A stretch of 58,913 bases of DNA from contig NZ_JAAOCA010000037.1 of assembly GCF_014694385.1 (NCBI RefSeq), forward strand, positions 1 through 58,913. The letters run 5' to 3'. The stretch is from Pseudomonas typographi (GTDB lineage: Bacteria; Pseudomonadota; Gammaproteobacteria; Pseudomonadales; Pseudomonadaceae). Under the pieces are notes generated by a model that saw only the letters and a list, made by a program, of their open reading frames with translations, was not told where the DNA came from and did not search any database. Within the stretch, counting starts at the first letter, position 1. Every line of letters begins with the position of its first letter. The position numbers were made by a program, and so were the translations under genes. This document shows, piece by piece, positions 24,936 to 35,523 of the stretch.

Positions 24936-27154
24936 CGCTTGAGCAACCCCTTGAGCGCATCTTTGATTTGCGGGCTCACTTTGTCTCCGAGTTTGTCATC
25001 GATTTTGTCTTCTACCCGGTTGCGCAGCAACTGCGCGCCCACGCTGGCCAGGCCGTCGCGGTCGAGGCGGCAAGCCTTGGCGCCCAACTCCAACGGCCCA
25101 CGGCAGCGAATCGGCACTTCGACATTGGCAAAGCGGTCGTTCACTTGGCAAGCGGGGTCTGGCATGTCGCCTTTGTCGCCCTCGACTACCACCCCAAGGG
25201 TGTAATCCAGGCCCAGCACGCGCAGGTCGATGGCACCTTTGCCATTGACCAGTAGCCCTCGAATGCTGGCTTTCAGGTCTGGGTTGTTGGCCACGCCATC
25301 GCGCAGCGTGAGGGTACCGCCCAATTGGCGGAAGGCAGTGTCTTTGCCGCGCGGCTCGCTGGTAAGGCTTTTTTGGTTGAGGGCGGCGATGCCTTGGCAC
25401 AGCTGTTGTTCCAGGTTGGCGTTCACCAGCACGCCGTTGTCGAGGTTGAACCGCGCGTTGCCGTTCAAGGTTTCGACCAGTGCTTTCTGGCTGTTGCCGC
25501 TGGCGGTCACCTCGCCGGTCAGGTTCAGGCCGCCGCGCAGGGGTGGTTCGGGGTTCTGCGCCTTGAGGATCAGCTCTACCGGCACCCGCTGCACTTGGGC
25601 TTGTAGGGCTAACTGCGGCGTGTCGCCGCGTACATCGAGGCTGCCGTGGGTTTCGAAGCGGCCGTTGGCGATTTCACCACTGAGCGTTTGCAGCGAGGCC
25701 AGCCCCGCCTGGCTTTGCACCCTGAGTGCAGCGTTGTCGATCGCGACGTTTTTCAGCGTGAGTTGCCCAAAGGCCAGGTCGGCATTCAGGTCGAGCGCGC
25801 GCAGGCGCTCAACGGGGAACAGCCGGTCGTCGCTCCAGGCCTCTTTGCTGGGTGCGTTTGGCAGCGGCGTGGTGCCGGCGCTGGCCACGGCGGCCTGCTC
25901 GGTGCCTTGCACTTCGGCTTTGCGCGCCGCGGCTTGGCCCTCGGCGTCTTTGCTTTGCGGCGGCAGGTAGCGGTCGGCATTGAAGCGGTCAGCCTTGAGC
26001 TGCAGGCGCACGGCCTGCCGGGCGATGTCGTCGACCGCCAGGCGGCCATTGAACGTGCTGCCATCGACCTTGGCAGTCAGGTCTTCGAGGGCCAGGGCGT
26101 TTTTTGAGCCCTGCAGGCGCGCCACCAGTTCAACCTGGGCCAGCGCCGTGGGGTCAGCGGTGGCCGGCAGCGGCTGGGCGATGCCGTCGAGGAACGCGCG
26201 CAGGTCGAACTGGGCGATGGACAGCGCACCGGCCAGTTGCGGGTCGCTGTCCAGGTTGCGCAGGTGTAGCTCGCCCAGGGCCCGTAGCTGGTTGGCCGAG
26301 AGCTTCAGGTTGCTCCAGTCGGCCACATTGGCGGCCAGGTCTGCGAGCAGTTGCCCTTGGGTCGAGAAGGTCATCGTCTTACCTTGCAGCGGCTCGCCGG
26401 AGACCTCCCCAGACAAACGCATGTCTTCGAACTGGTAGCGCTTGAGCACGCGGTCGAAGCGCAATTGGCCGGCAAGTTCGGTGCGGGCCCGCATTTGCGG
26501 TTGGTTGGTGCCCAGGAATGCGGTCAGCTTGACCGGGATGTCACTGCTCTCGCGCACCGCGCCAGTACTCAGTTGGATGCTCTCGGCGGTGAAGTTGCGG
26601 CCGCTTTGCGCGTCGCTGTAGGTCACCGTGGCGTTGTTGACCGTCAGGCTGTCGATGTCGAGCTTCATCGGCCGTTCACTGCGCGCGGGCGGGGTTTGTG
26701 GGCCGTCGTTGCCAGCGGTGGGTGGTGTCGTGGGTTGCTGGCCGTCGGCCAAAGGTGTGCCGATGTCTTGCCAGTTACCGTGGCCGCTGGCGTCGCGGGC
26801 CAGTTTCAGGTTAAGGCCGTCCACGCGAACGTCGCTCATCTGCACTTCTTTGCGCAGCAATGGCAATACCCGCACCGAGAGGCCCAGCAGTTGCAGGTCG
26901 GCGAACGGGGTACTCGGGTTCTGCAGCGTCGCCACGCTGGCATCGTGCAGTTCCAGGCCCAGCCAGGGGAACAGGCTCCAGCCGATGTCGCCGTTGAGGG
27001 TCAACTCGACGTGGGCTCTGTCGCGCGCCAGCTTGCGAATTTCGTCTTTATAGTCATTGGGATCGAACAGATGGGTCAGGGCAAAGCCAAGCGCCACCAG
27101 GATCAGCAACAACCCGAGCACGAAAATCCCCAGGATTTTGCCGAACGCTTTCAT
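24932..27154 (-). CDS. asmA: AsmA-family inner-membrane protein
   Basis: A 740-residue protein with one N-terminal membrane anchor (ILGIFVLGLLLILVALGFAL) and a long periplasmic AsmA domain. Family signatures are LTHLFDPNDYKDEIRKLARD, LTLNGDIGWSLFPWLGLELHD and near the end GLNLTGEVTASGNSQKALVE. AsmA-like proteins are thought to move phospholipids or affect outer-membrane assembly; the exact role in pseudomonads is unsettled. It leads the operon asmA-mutY-yggX with ATGA overlaps. Confidence 0.93.
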   Translation of the reverse strand: MKAFGKILGIFVLGLLLILVALGFALTHLFDPNDYKDEIRKLARDRAHVELTLNGDIGWSLFPWLGLELHDASVATLQNPSTPFADLQLLGLSVRVLPLLRKEVQMSDVRVDGLNLKLARDASGHGNWQDIGTPLADGQQPTTPPTAGNDGPQTPPARSERPMKLDIDSLTVNNATVTYSDAQSGRNFTAESIQLSTGAVRESSDIPVKLTAFLGTNQPQMRARTELAGQLRFDRVLKRYQFEDMRLSGEVSGEPLQGKTMTFSTQGQLLADLAANVADWSNLKLSANQLRALGELHLRNLDSDPQLAGALSIAQFDLRAFLDGIAQPLPATADPTALAQVELVARLQGSKNALALEDLTAKVDGSTFNGRLAVDDIARQAVRLQLKADRFNADRYLPPQSKDAEGQAAARKAEVQGTEQAAVASAGTTPLPNAPSKEAWSDDRLFPVERLRALDLNADLAFGQLTLKNVAIDNAALRVQSQAGLASLQTLSGEIANGRFETHGSLDVRGDTPQLALQAQVQRVPVELILKAQNPEPPLRGGLNLTGEVTASGNSQKALVETLNGNARFNLDNGVLVNANLEQQLCQGIAALNQKSLTSEPRGKDTAFRQLGGTLTLRDGVANNPDLKASIRGLLVNGKGAIDLRVLGLDYTLGVVVEGDKGDMPDPACQVNDRFANVEVPIRCRGPLELGAKACRLDRDGLASVGAQLLRNRVEDKIDDKLGDKVSPQIKDALKGLLKR

Positions 27155-27510
27155 GGGCGGGTCCTTGTAGGTCGGTTCTTAAATAAGCGGCCCAGTATAG
27201 GCGCAGCGCCAGGGTGGTTAAACCCAATGCCGCGGTGCAGTGGCGCACAAGCGGCAGGGGCGTCCGGCATTGGCTACGCTGGTCGGTGCGGCGGGGGTTG
27301 GCGACGGCGTCACAGATCAGGCAAAAAAGCTGGTGGCAATTTGCTTTCAAGCGCCTGAACAAATGTTAACCTTGCGCCGTTCGGGGCCTTGCGCGGCAAT
27401 ATGTCGCGGTTTTCCAACCCCTGCCGATAAAGCGATCGTAGCCTTGCGTGCCAACAAGATCGTGCTCGGCGTAGTAGTCCTTGAGCCAATACTTATCTGG
27501 GGGAATAACA
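27155..27510. other. Intergenic region between asmA and the MFS gene
   Basis: These 356 bases lie between divergent genes and should contain both promoters. I see no protein-like frame and no strong hairpin. A purine-rich ribosome site (GGGGGA) ends it just before 27511. Confidence 0.5.
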
Positions 27511-29160
27511 ATGAGCGTCACTGTTCCGGGTAGCGATCACGCCGCCCAGGCGCCGTTCCTGTCGAAGGAGCGAATCATCGCCCGGCCGGGCTTCAACCGT
27601 TGGCTGGTGCCGCCGGCAGCACTGGCCATCCATTTGTGCATCGGCATGGCCTATGGCTTCTCGGTGTTCTGGTTGCCGCTGTCCAAGGCCATCGGCACCG
27701 CGTGCCCGGCAGAGATGGACTTTATCAGCCAAGTGTTTTCATCCACCTGTGACTGGCCGATCTCGATGCTGGGCTGGGTCTACACGCTGTTCTTCATCTT
27801 CCTGGGGTGCTCCGCGGCCATTTGGGGCGGCTGGCTGGAACGCGCCGGGCCACGCAAGGCGGGGGTCGTCTCGGCGGTGTGCTGGTGTGGCGGCCTGGTG
27901 ATTTCGGCGCTGGGCGTGTACACCCACCAAATCTGGCTGATGTGGATAGGCTCTGGGGTAATCGGCGGTATCGGCCTGGGCCTGGGGTACATTTCGCCGG
28001 TGTCCACGCTGATCAAGTGGTTCCCCGACAAACGCGGCATGGCCACCGGCATGGCGATCATGGGCTTCGGCGGCGGCGCGATGGTCGGAGCGCCGTTGGC
28101 GACCTCGTTGATGAGCAGCTTCGCCTCGCCCGGCGACGTGGGCGTGTGGCAAACCTTCCTGGTGATGGCGCTGATCTACTTCGTGTTCATGATCGCTGGC
28201 GCGCTCACCTACCGTGTACCGCCTACCGGCTGGAAGCCCGAAGGTTGGGTGCCGCCGGCGAAGAATACCGGCAACAGCATGATCACCGACCGCCACGTGC
28301 ATGTGAGCGTGGCCTGGAAAACCCCACAGTTTGCCCTGGTGTGGCTGGTGCTGTGCCTGAACGTGTCGGCCGGTATCGGCATCTTGGGCATGGCTTCGCC
28401 ATTGCTGCAGGAGGTGTTCGGTGGCCAGTTGATCGGCACCGTGCTGTCGTTCAAGGAATTGTCGGCCGACCAGCTCAAGCAAGTGGCGGCGATCGCCGCG
28501 GGCTTTACTGGCTTGCTTAGCTTGTTCAACATCGGCGGGCGTTTTTTCTGGGCGTCGTTTTCCGACTATATCGGGCGCAAGTACACCTATTTCGTGTTCT
28601 TCGCCCTGGGCGCGGCGCTCTATGGCCTGGTGCCGAACCTCGGCCACCTGGGCAATGTGGTGCTGTTCGTGACGGCGTTCTGCATTATCTTGTCGATGTA
28701 CGGCGGCGGTTTTGCCACTGTGCCGGCTTACCTGGCCGACCTGTTCGGTACGCAAATGGTCGGCGCGATCCATGGCCGCTTGCTTACTGCCTGGGCCGCG
28801 GCGGGGGTACTGGGCCCGGTGTTGGTGAACTACCTGCGTGAGTACCAACTCGCCCACGGTGTGGCACCGGCGGCGGTGTACGACAAAACCCTGTACATCC
28901 TGGTTGGCCTGCTGGCGTTGGGCTTTATTTGCAACGCCCTGGTGCGCCCGGTCGCGGATAAGTACTTCATGACCGACGAGCAACTGGCCGCCGAGCGCGC
29001 CATCGGCCACGACAAGGCTGCGCCAGGCACCGCCAACGTGCTGGAGTGGCACGCCGCGCCGAACACCCGGCTGGCGGTGATCGTGGCTTGGTTGGCCGTG
29101 GGCCTGCCCCTGGCCTGGGGGGTGATCGTGACCCTGCAGAAAACCGCAGTGCTTTTCTAG
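27511..29160 (+). CDS. MFS transporter, oxalate/formate antiporter (OxlT) type
   Basis: A 549-residue inner-membrane carrier. ATG 27511 is preferred over 27481 because GGGGGAATAACA precedes it. About 12 membrane helices are seen. Characteristic parts are LAIHLCIGMAYGFSVFWLPL in helix 1, LGYISPVSTLIKWFPDKRGM, MGFGGGAMVGAPLA and NIGGRFFWASFSDYIGRKYT. An extra soluble segment between helices 2 and 3 and a long C-terminal tail make it larger than OxlT (about 420). The family carries small mono- or dicarboxylates; the substrate here is not known. It stands alone. Confidence 0.88.
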   Translation: MSVTVPGSDHAAQAPFLSKERIIARPGFNRWLVPPAALAIHLCIGMAYGFSVFWLPLSKAIGTACPAEMDFISQVFSSTCDWPISMLGWVYTLFFIFLGCSAAIWGGWLERAGPRKAGVVSAVCWCGGLVISALGVYTHQIWLMWIGSGVIGGIGLGLGYISPVSTLIKWFPDKRGMATGMAIMGFGGGAMVGAPLATSLMSSFASPGDVGVWQTFLVMALIYFVFMIAGALTYRVPPTGWKPEGWVPPAKNTGNSMITDRHVHVSVAWKTPQFALVWLVLCLNVSAGIGILGMASPLLQEVFGGQLIGTVLSFKELSADQLKQVAAIAAGFTGLLSLFNIGGRFFWASFSDYIGRKYTYFVFFALGAALYGLVPNLGHLGNVVLFVTAFCIILSMYGGGFATVPAYLADLFGTQMVGAIHGRLLTAWAAAGVLGPVLVNYLREYQLAHGVAPAAVYDKTLYILVGLLALGFICNALVRPVADKYFMTDEQLAAERAIGHDKAAPGTANVLEWHAAPNTRLAVIVAWLAVGLPLAWGVIVTLQKTAVLF

Positions 29161-29271
29161 CCAGCGCCCCCGGCGCACCGCTGTGCGCGCCGGGGAATTC
29201 CTGCTGCACCCGAACCCCTTCTGGCCTTATAATGCCTACCTTTTCGCCCACGATTCATTGCGGAGCTGGTA

Positions 29272-29865
29272 ATGGCCGAACGTAAGGCGTTCGTCGAGCG
29301 CAATACCCTGGAAACCCAGATCAAAGCCTCGATCAACCTGGATGGCACCGGAAAGGCCCGGTTCGATATCGGCGTGCCTTTTCTTGAGCATATGCTCGAC
29401 CAGATCGCCCGGCATGGGCTGGTCGACCTCGACATCGAATGCAAGGGCGACCTGGATATCGACGACCACCACACGGTGGAAGATGTTGGCATCACCTTGG
29501 GCAAGGCCTTCGCCCAGGCGGTGGGCGACAAAAAAGGCATCCGCCGCTATGGCCATGCTTATGTGCCGCTGGATGAAGCGCTGTCGCGGGTGGTCATCGA
29601 CTTTTCCGGCCGCCCCGGCTTGCACATGAACGTGCCCTACACACGCGCGGTGGTCGGCCGTTTCGATGTAGACCTGTTCCAGGAGTTTTTCCAGGGCTTC
29701 GTCAACCACGCCCAGGTAACCCTGCACATCGACAACCTGCGGGGCATCAACACCCACCACCAGATCGAAACCGTGTTCAAGGCCTTCGGCCGCGCGCTGC
29801 GCATGGCCGTCGAGGTCGACGAGCGCATGGCCGGGCAAATGCCCTCGACCAAGGGCGTGCTGTAA
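29272..29865 (+). CDS. hisB: Imidazoleglycerol-phosphate dehydratase HisB
   Basis: A 197-residue monofunctional HisB, step 6 of histidine synthesis. Metal-binding motifs are DLDIDDHHTVEDVGI and GINTHHQIETVFKAF; other family parts are FDIGVPFLEHMLDQIARHG and SFYIE-like positions in VVIDFSGRPGL. It lacks the phosphatase half present in enteric HisB. Its stop shares a base with the hisH ATG (TAATG), the first coupling in hisBHAF. Confidence 0.98.
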   Translation: MAERKAFVERNTLETQIKASINLDGTGKARFDIGVPFLEHMLDQIARHGLVDLDIECKGDLDIDDHHTVEDVGITLGKAFAQAVGDKKGIRRYGHAYVPLDEALSRVVIDFSGRPGLHMNVPYTRAVVGRFDVDLFQEFFQGFVNHAQVTLHIDNLRGINTHHQIETVFKAFGRALRMAVEVDERMAGQMPSTKGVL

Positions 29866-30503
29866 TGCAAACAGTGGCGGTGATTGACTACGGCATGGGC
29901 AACCTGCACTCGGTGGCCAAGGCCCTGGAGCACGTAGGCGCGGGCAAGGTGCTGGTCACCAGCGACGCCACGGTGATCCGCGAGGCCGACCGCGTGGTGT
30001 TCCCCGGCGTGGGCGCGATTCGTGACTGCATGGCTGAGATTCGCCGGCTGGGCTTCGACAGCCTGGTGCGCGAGGTCAGCCAAGACCGCCCATTCCTGGG
30101 AATCTGCGTAGGCATGCAGGCATTGATGGAACGCAGCGAAGAAAACGGCGGTGTCGATTGCATTGGGCTGTTTCCCGGCCAGGTACGCTTCTTCGGCAAA
30201 GGTTTGCACGAAGGGGGCGAACACCTGAAGGTGCCGCACATGGGCTGGAACGAAATCAGCCTGGCCGTGGACCATCCGCTATGGCACAACATCCCCGACC
30301 ACGCGCGTTTCTATTTCGTGCACAGCTTCTATATCGAAGCGGCCAAGGCGGGCCAGGTGGTCGGGCGCGGCCATTATGGCGTCGATTTCGCCGCGGCGCT
30401 GGCCGATGGCTCGCGCTTCGCTGTGCAATTCCACCCCGAAAAAAGCCACACCCACGGCCTGCAACTGCTGCAGAACTTCATCGCCTGGGACGGGCGTTGG
30501 TAA
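29865..30503 (+). CDS. hisH: Imidazole glycerol phosphate synthase, glutaminase subunit HisH
   Basis: A 212-residue class-I glutamine amidotransferase. The catalytic Cys lies in FLGICVGMQALMERSEE, and His/Glu in FAVQFHPEKSHTHGLQ. The N-terminus VAVIDYGMGNLHSVAKAL is typical. It releases ammonia that is channelled to HisF to make IGP and AICAR. The next gene, hisA, follows after 91 bases without a clear terminator. Confidence 0.98.
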   Translation: MQTVAVIDYGMGNLHSVAKALEHVGAGKVLVTSDATVIREADRVVFPGVGAIRDCMAEIRRLGFDSLVREVSQDRPFLGICVGMQALMERSEENGGVDCIGLFPGQVRFFGKGLHEGGEHLKVPHMGWNEISLAVDHPLWHNIPDHARFYFVHSFYIEAAKAGQVVGRGHYGVDFAAALADGSRFAVQFHPEKSHTHGLQLLQNFIAWDGRW

Positions 30504-30594
30504 AGAACAACGTACCAAGCTACCCGTTGCGGGCGAATGAATACCGTGCCCGGCCTGTAGCTTGAGGCTTGCGACTGTTTCCGAAGGAAAACCT

Positions 30595-31332
30595 ATGCTT
30601 ATCATTCCCGCGATCGACCTAAAAGACGGTGCCTGTGTGCGCTTGCGCCAGGGCCGGATGGAAGACTCCACGGTGTTTTCCAACGACCCGGTGAGCATGG
30701 CCGCCAAGTGGGTCGACGGCGGCTGCCGCCGGCTGCACTTGGTAGACCTGAACGGCGCCTTCGAAGGCCAGCCGGTCAACGGTGAAGTGGTCACCGCCAT
30801 TGCCAAGCGTTATCCGCGCCTGCCGATCCAAATCGGCGGTGGTATCCGTTCACTGGAAACCATCGAGCATTACGTCAAAGCAGGTGTGAGCTATGTGATC
30901 ATCGGCACCAAAGCGGTGAAGCAACCGGAGTTCGTCGCCGAGGCGTGCAGGGCCTTTCCGGGCAAGGTCATCGTCGGCCTGGATGCCAAGGACGGTTTCG
31001 TCGCCACCGACGGCTGGGCAGAAGTGAGCAGCGTGCAAGTAATTGACCTGGCCAAGCGCTTCGAAGCCGACGGTGTGGCGGCTATCGTGTATACCGATAT
31101 CGCCAAGGACGGCATGATGCAGGGCTGCAACGTGCCCTTCACCAAGGCCCTGGCCGAAGCCACGCGCATTCCGGTAATCGCCTCGGGCGGCATCCATAAC
31201 CTCAGCGACATCAAGGCCCTGCTCGATGCCAATGCCCCCGGCATCATCGGCGCCATCACCGGCCGCGCCATCTACGAGGGCACGCTGGACGTGGCCGAGG
31301 CGCAGGCGTTTTGTGACAACCACGGGAACTGA
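30595..31332 (+). CDS. hisA: ProFAR isomerase HisA
   Basis: A 245-residue (beta-alpha)8-barrel isomerase, step 4 of histidine synthesis. Catalytic Asp residues are seen in IPAIDLKDGACVRL and IVYTDIAKDGMMQGCN; phosphate-binding loops are IQIGGGIRSLETIEHY and VIASGGIHNLSDI. ATG 30595 follows CCGAAGGAAAACCT; a longer frame from 30562 is not needed. Two bases separate its stop from the hisF ATG. Confidence 0.98.
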   Translation: MLIIPAIDLKDGACVRLRQGRMEDSTVFSNDPVSMAAKWVDGGCRRLHLVDLNGAFEGQPVNGEVVTAIAKRYPRLPIQIGGGIRSLETIEHYVKAGVSYVIIGTKAVKQPEFVAEACRAFPGKVIVGLDAKDGFVATDGWAEVSSVQVIDLAKRFEADGVAAIVYTDIAKDGMMQGCNVPFTKALAEATRIPVIASGGIHNLSDIKALLDANAPGIIGAITGRAIYEGTLDVAEAQAFCDNHGN

Positions 31333-31334
31333 CC

Positions 31335-32105
<771 letters not shown>

Positions 32106-32118
32106 TCGGCGCTGGGCT

Positions 32119-34623
32119 TCATGCTTCGCGTTCAGGGCCTAGGGGCGCAGCGGCCAATAGGCTTTCGACGGGGCTGGACTCCTGGCCGTCAGGGTCGATA
32201 GCCTTGGCGCAGTGTTTCACATCCTCAGCGAGCGCGAGCACGAACTCGATGGCTTCTGCCGGGTGGTACCCTTCAGGCTCATTGCAATCGGTATCTCGGG
32301 CAGGGCCGAACTTGCTGAATAGTCTCGCGGGGCTGGTGATCTCTTGTGCGACTACCAATTGGTAGTTGCCATTATCCCTATCAGCAATCTCCACATGTGG
32401 TTTAAGGGTTTCCCCCTCGCGTAAGGGGACGAGAGCGTGAATCGCGGCGTTGTGTAGCATGCCTTTGGTCATGGCCCCGTCAGCGCCCGGCTGGGCAACC
32501 GCGCAGGCATAATTGGTACTGGCCGAGTCCGCCATTTCGACCAGGTGATCCTGCTCGCCAGCCTGCATTGGCACGCTGTAGCCGCCTGGTTGTTCGCAGG
32601 CGGCAGGTGAAGTGCCTACTTTGTACTGAAAGTAGCGCTGGTCCGTACTGAAGCTCAGTTGGGCAGGTTTGGCCTCGCCGCCCTGCGCGGATACTCTGAA
32701 GCCGGTATCCCCTGATATTTGCATATCGTGTGCAGGCAATAGCACGCAGTTTTTAAGTTTAGGTAGGCGCCCATTGAAGCAGCCTTTCAGATCGGTCACG
32801 AGCCCTCCGTGGCCTCCGCTTTCGTCCCCAAGAACGTGGCTGGAGACCGCTATGACCTCGCCGCTGGCGCGGTCAATGATGGGGCTACCCGACGCGCCGG
32901 GGTTCACATTCAGGCAATCGTGCTGTAGGCCGTGCCGTTGGATTTTCCAGATGTCGCCCCCCACCGGTTGGCGCACACAGGTGGATAACTGCAAGTCGAT
33001 TTGTTCGCCGTTGTTGGGGTATCCGGCAATAACCAGATCATGGCCGATGGGCGTGGCCTTATTGGCAATCTCCAGCGGCTGCACGCCCCTGGCTTGCAGT
33101 TGCGCTAACGTTACGTTAAGCCTCAGCAATGCAAGGTCATGGCGCCGCCGGTTAGCGAACAGAAGTTGCTCGGCGGTGGCAAACACCGGCTGGGAGCCCT
33201 TGAAGGCGCCGAACTCGATGGTGTGTACCTCTTTGCGATGGGTCACTATCTGGCCGTCTTCAAGGTCGACGCAGTGAGCGTTGGTAATGGCCACCGCTTT
33301 TTTCGTGGGCGGCGTTTTGATCAGAAATGCCGTGCATTGGTTATCGAGGCGGCCAATGCCCATGAACCGGTCATTTTGCCCATCGGTATTGGTGAGCAGT
33401 GTGGCCTGCGCATCGTAGTTGCCGAACCCGCGGCCCCAATCGTTGGGCCAGCTGTAGGTCGCCGAGTCGTAGGTCGCGGTTGGCAGGGTCAAAACGGCCG
33501 TGGGCGCACACGAGGGCTCGCGGGCCGCTGCAGCATCGGCCAGGTGCCGGCGCAAGCCTACTATGTCCACTTCCGAGTTGGCACCGAGTTGGCGCCTTTG
33601 CGCTTCAGGCAGTTGGCGGTTAATGGCCTGGAAAAAACTGTCGGTTTTGGCGTCGGAGGGGATGTAAGGGTGTTCCGAAGGGGTGTCGCCATACCGCCCC
33701 AGGCCATAGTCATACAGCGTGACGGCCGCTTGGGTATCGCCGCTTGCGGGTGCCGTTTCGCCCGGCTTGAGAATATGCAGCTCGCAGCCGATGCTCGCCA
33801 GCGTGCTGTTCGCCACCTCGCGCAGCGTTGCGTCGGCTTGCACGTCGTATGGCCTGGCGTGGCGGATGTAGTCCTGGTGCGCGGCCTGTTCGGCTTGATG
33901 TTCAAGATTGGCGCTTTCCTGATAAAGCGCCCGGTAAAGCTCGGGAAGTTCACCATTTTCGTAGAGGAACTGGTTGCGCTGAGCGGCGCTGGGTATATGG
34001 TCAACCAGCACCTGCTGTATGCGCGACTCGGGAATATGAGGAAACTGCTCAATCAGCCGGGCAACCAGGCTGCTGCGCCCGGTTTTGCCAGCATTGGGTA
34101 GCCATTTCAGAAAGTCGGTGGGCAGTGTGGTTGCATGTGCCTCGGCCATTTCCTGGCGGATGGCCACTGGCTTCTGGCGAGCGGCGGCGGCCATTTTCTC
34201 GTGCACGACGATTTGTTGGCCTTCGGGGCTCATTGCGCCGGGGAAGTTACCGCCAGTCACCAGGGCAGAGTAAGGGCGCAATTGCGGCAGAATCAGTTCC
34301 AGCGGGTTAGCGCTCGCCATTGTGTGGGCCGTTTGGGCTGGGCGGTTGGCCGTATAGGTACCGTTGGCCTGCTGAACGAGGTCGATGAAATGCAGGCGTT
34401 GCTGTGGCGCGGCAATGGCGGGGTAGCGGGCCTGTTCTTGGCCCACAGGGTCGAAAACCCGTATGGCATGGTCCGGCGGGAACTCCGGCAGGCTTGTGAG
34501 CAGGTTCAGCGCTATTGGATGCTCCGCGGCGAGCTCTGGCCAATGACCCTTTCGGCCAATGTCACGAATAAAAGCATCGGTTTTATTCTGTAATGCCTCG
34601 AACGATTGCGTCAGTGCTGCCAT
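32119..34623 (-). CDS. Large trypsin-like serine protease
   Basis: An 834-residue protein. The start at 34623 (MAALTQSFEAL) is chosen since the open frame upstream reads as Arg-rich nonsense, and the ATG lies inside the preceding gene's last codons. The N-terminal 370 residues have no domain I know. A trypsin-fold protease follows: His in VAITNAHCVDLEDG, Asp in RRRHDLALLRLNV, Ser in NPGASGSPIIDRASGEVIAV, all present. After it come about 200 residues with two beta-rich repeats, each with a Cys pair (SPAACEQPGGYSVP, RDTDCNEPEGYHPAE). No signal peptide is seen, so either it stays in the cell or leaves by a route needing none. Substrate unknown. Confidence 0.85.
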   Translation of the reverse strand: MAALTQSFEALQNKTDAFIRDIGRKGHWPELAAEHPIALNLLTSLPEFPPDHAIRVFDPVGQEQARYPAIAAPQQRLHFIDLVQQANGTYTANRPAQTAHTMASANPLELILPQLRPYSALVTGGNFPGAMSPEGQQIVVHEKMAAAARQKPVAIRQEMAEAHATTLPTDFLKWLPNAGKTGRSSLVARLIEQFPHIPESRIQQVLVDHIPSAAQRNQFLYENGELPELYRALYQESANLEHQAEQAAHQDYIRHARPYDVQADATLREVANSTLASIGCELHILKPGETAPASGDTQAAVTLYDYGLGRYGDTPSEHPYIPSDAKTDSFFQAINRQLPEAQRRQLGANSEVDIVGLRRHLADAAAAREPSCAPTAVLTLPTATYDSATYSWPNDWGRGFGNYDAQATLLTNTDGQNDRFMGIGRLDNQCTAFLIKTPPTKKAVAITNAHCVDLEDGQIVTHRKEVHTIEFGAFKGSQPVFATAEQLLFANRRRHDLALLRLNVTLAQLQARGVQPLEIANKATPIGHDLVIAGYPNNGEQIDLQLSTCVRQPVGGDIWKIQRHGLQHDCLNVNPGASGSPIIDRASGEVIAVSSHVLGDESGGHGGLVTDLKGCFNGRLPKLKNCVLLPAHDMQISGDTGFRVSAQGGEAKPAQLSFSTDQRYFQYKVGTSPAACEQPGGYSVPMQAGEQDHLVEMADSASTNYACAVAQPGADGAMTKGMLHNAAIHALVPLREGETLKPHVEIADRDNGNYQLVVAQEITSPARLFSKFGPARDTDCNEPEGYHPAEAIEFVLALAEDVKHCAKAIDPDGQESSPVESLLAAAPLGPEREA

Positions 34624-35417
34624 TCCATTGCGGCATCGCAGGTTGTAACAGAGGGCGAGGCGTCTGCGCGTGGCACGGCCAGCAATGGCACGCCCATCCA
34701 GGTGGCGGCGGGTGCTTGGGCCGCCATGCCGCTGCCCCGCGGGCCCTGCCCCACGGGGATGGCAGCGCCTTCGGCGCCCGGCGGAAACGAGCCCGGCCAG
34801 TTCGGCAAGGCGTCGACATTCAGGTGCTGGGCCAGGCTCAGCGCATTGGGCAGCACGTGGCACAGCGCAAACTCTAGACAAGCCTGGATTTGGCTGGGTG
34901 CTTTCGCCCGTTGCTGTTCTACCAATACAGAAAAGCCCGCTTCGAAGGTTTCGAAGCGCTGCGGCATACCTTCCGGGACCTCGGAGGCGTATTTGCGAAA
35001 CGCCTCGGTTTTCTGGCCGATGGATAAGAGTTGTATTTCAGCGACCGACACCCCCAGCACCCGGGCTAAATGCTCATCGAATTCGATACGCATGGCACCG
35101 ATGGCCCGGTCAACCATGGCAGCGTCCAACTGCTTGATCTGTTGCTCGATCTGTTGGCGTCTACGGTTCAGCTTGATCATGGCCGGTGAACCTTGCAGTT
35201 CCAACAACCGTTGCCACACACCGTTATGCTGGAAGCGCGCATTCGTGGCGCGCAACTCCCTGTTGTTAACTGAGCGCAGCTCTTTTTGCAGTGCCGCCCG
35301 AGCCTTGCCCAGGCGGTTTTCGGCCTCTGTAGGCCCTTCGCCAGGCTTGGAGTTGATCTTTTTGCTCAAGGTGGGCCGGTAATTGCCCTTGTTACGGGTA
35401 ACGTTATTTGTTGGCAT
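34611..35417 (-). CDS. Unknown protein coupled to the serine protease
   Basis: A 268-residue protein without a recognisable domain. It has a disordered, Asn/Lys-rich N-terminus (MPTNNVTRNKGNYRP), an alpha-helical and partly coiled-coil centre (LNRRRQQIEQQIKQLDAAMV), and a Gly/Pro/Ala-rich tail. No signal peptide or membrane segment. Its last 13 bases overlap the start of the protease gene, so the two are probably made together and act together, for instance as partner, inhibitor or targeting factor; none of these is shown. An alternative ATG at 35558 has a better ribosome site (GAGGGG) but adds 47 residues that look noncoding. Confidence 0.7.
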   Translation of the reverse strand: MPTNNVTRNKGNYRPTLSKKINSKPGEGPTEAENRLGKARAALQKELRSVNNRELRATNARFQHNGVWQRLLELQGSPAMIKLNRRRQQIEQQIKQLDAAMVDRAIGAMRIEFDEHLARVLGVSVAEIQLLSIGQKTEAFRKYASEVPEGMPQRFETFEAGFSVLVEQQRAKAPSQIQACLEFALCHVLPNALSLAQHLNVDALPNWPGSFPPGAEGAAIPVGQGPRGSGMAAQAPAATWMGVPLLAVPRADASPSVTTCDAAMEWQH

Positions 35418-35523
35418 GAGGGGTTTCCGTAGTTCTGGGCAATGCGCCGCGTTCGCTACCGTATCCGAAGCGGCGCGCCTTACTAATCGGAAACGCCCGA
35501 AAAATCGCAGGCCTTTAGCCAAT

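Noticed and set aside
26351..27358. Long + strand frame opposite asmA
   Set aside because: Antisense to a recognised gene; the open frame follows from the high GC third positions of asmA.
32119..35417. Protease and upstream gene as one frameshifted protein
   Set aside because: The protease frame upstream of 34623 reads as Arg-rich nonsense, and the upstream gene ends with a normal stop that overlaps a sensible ATG.
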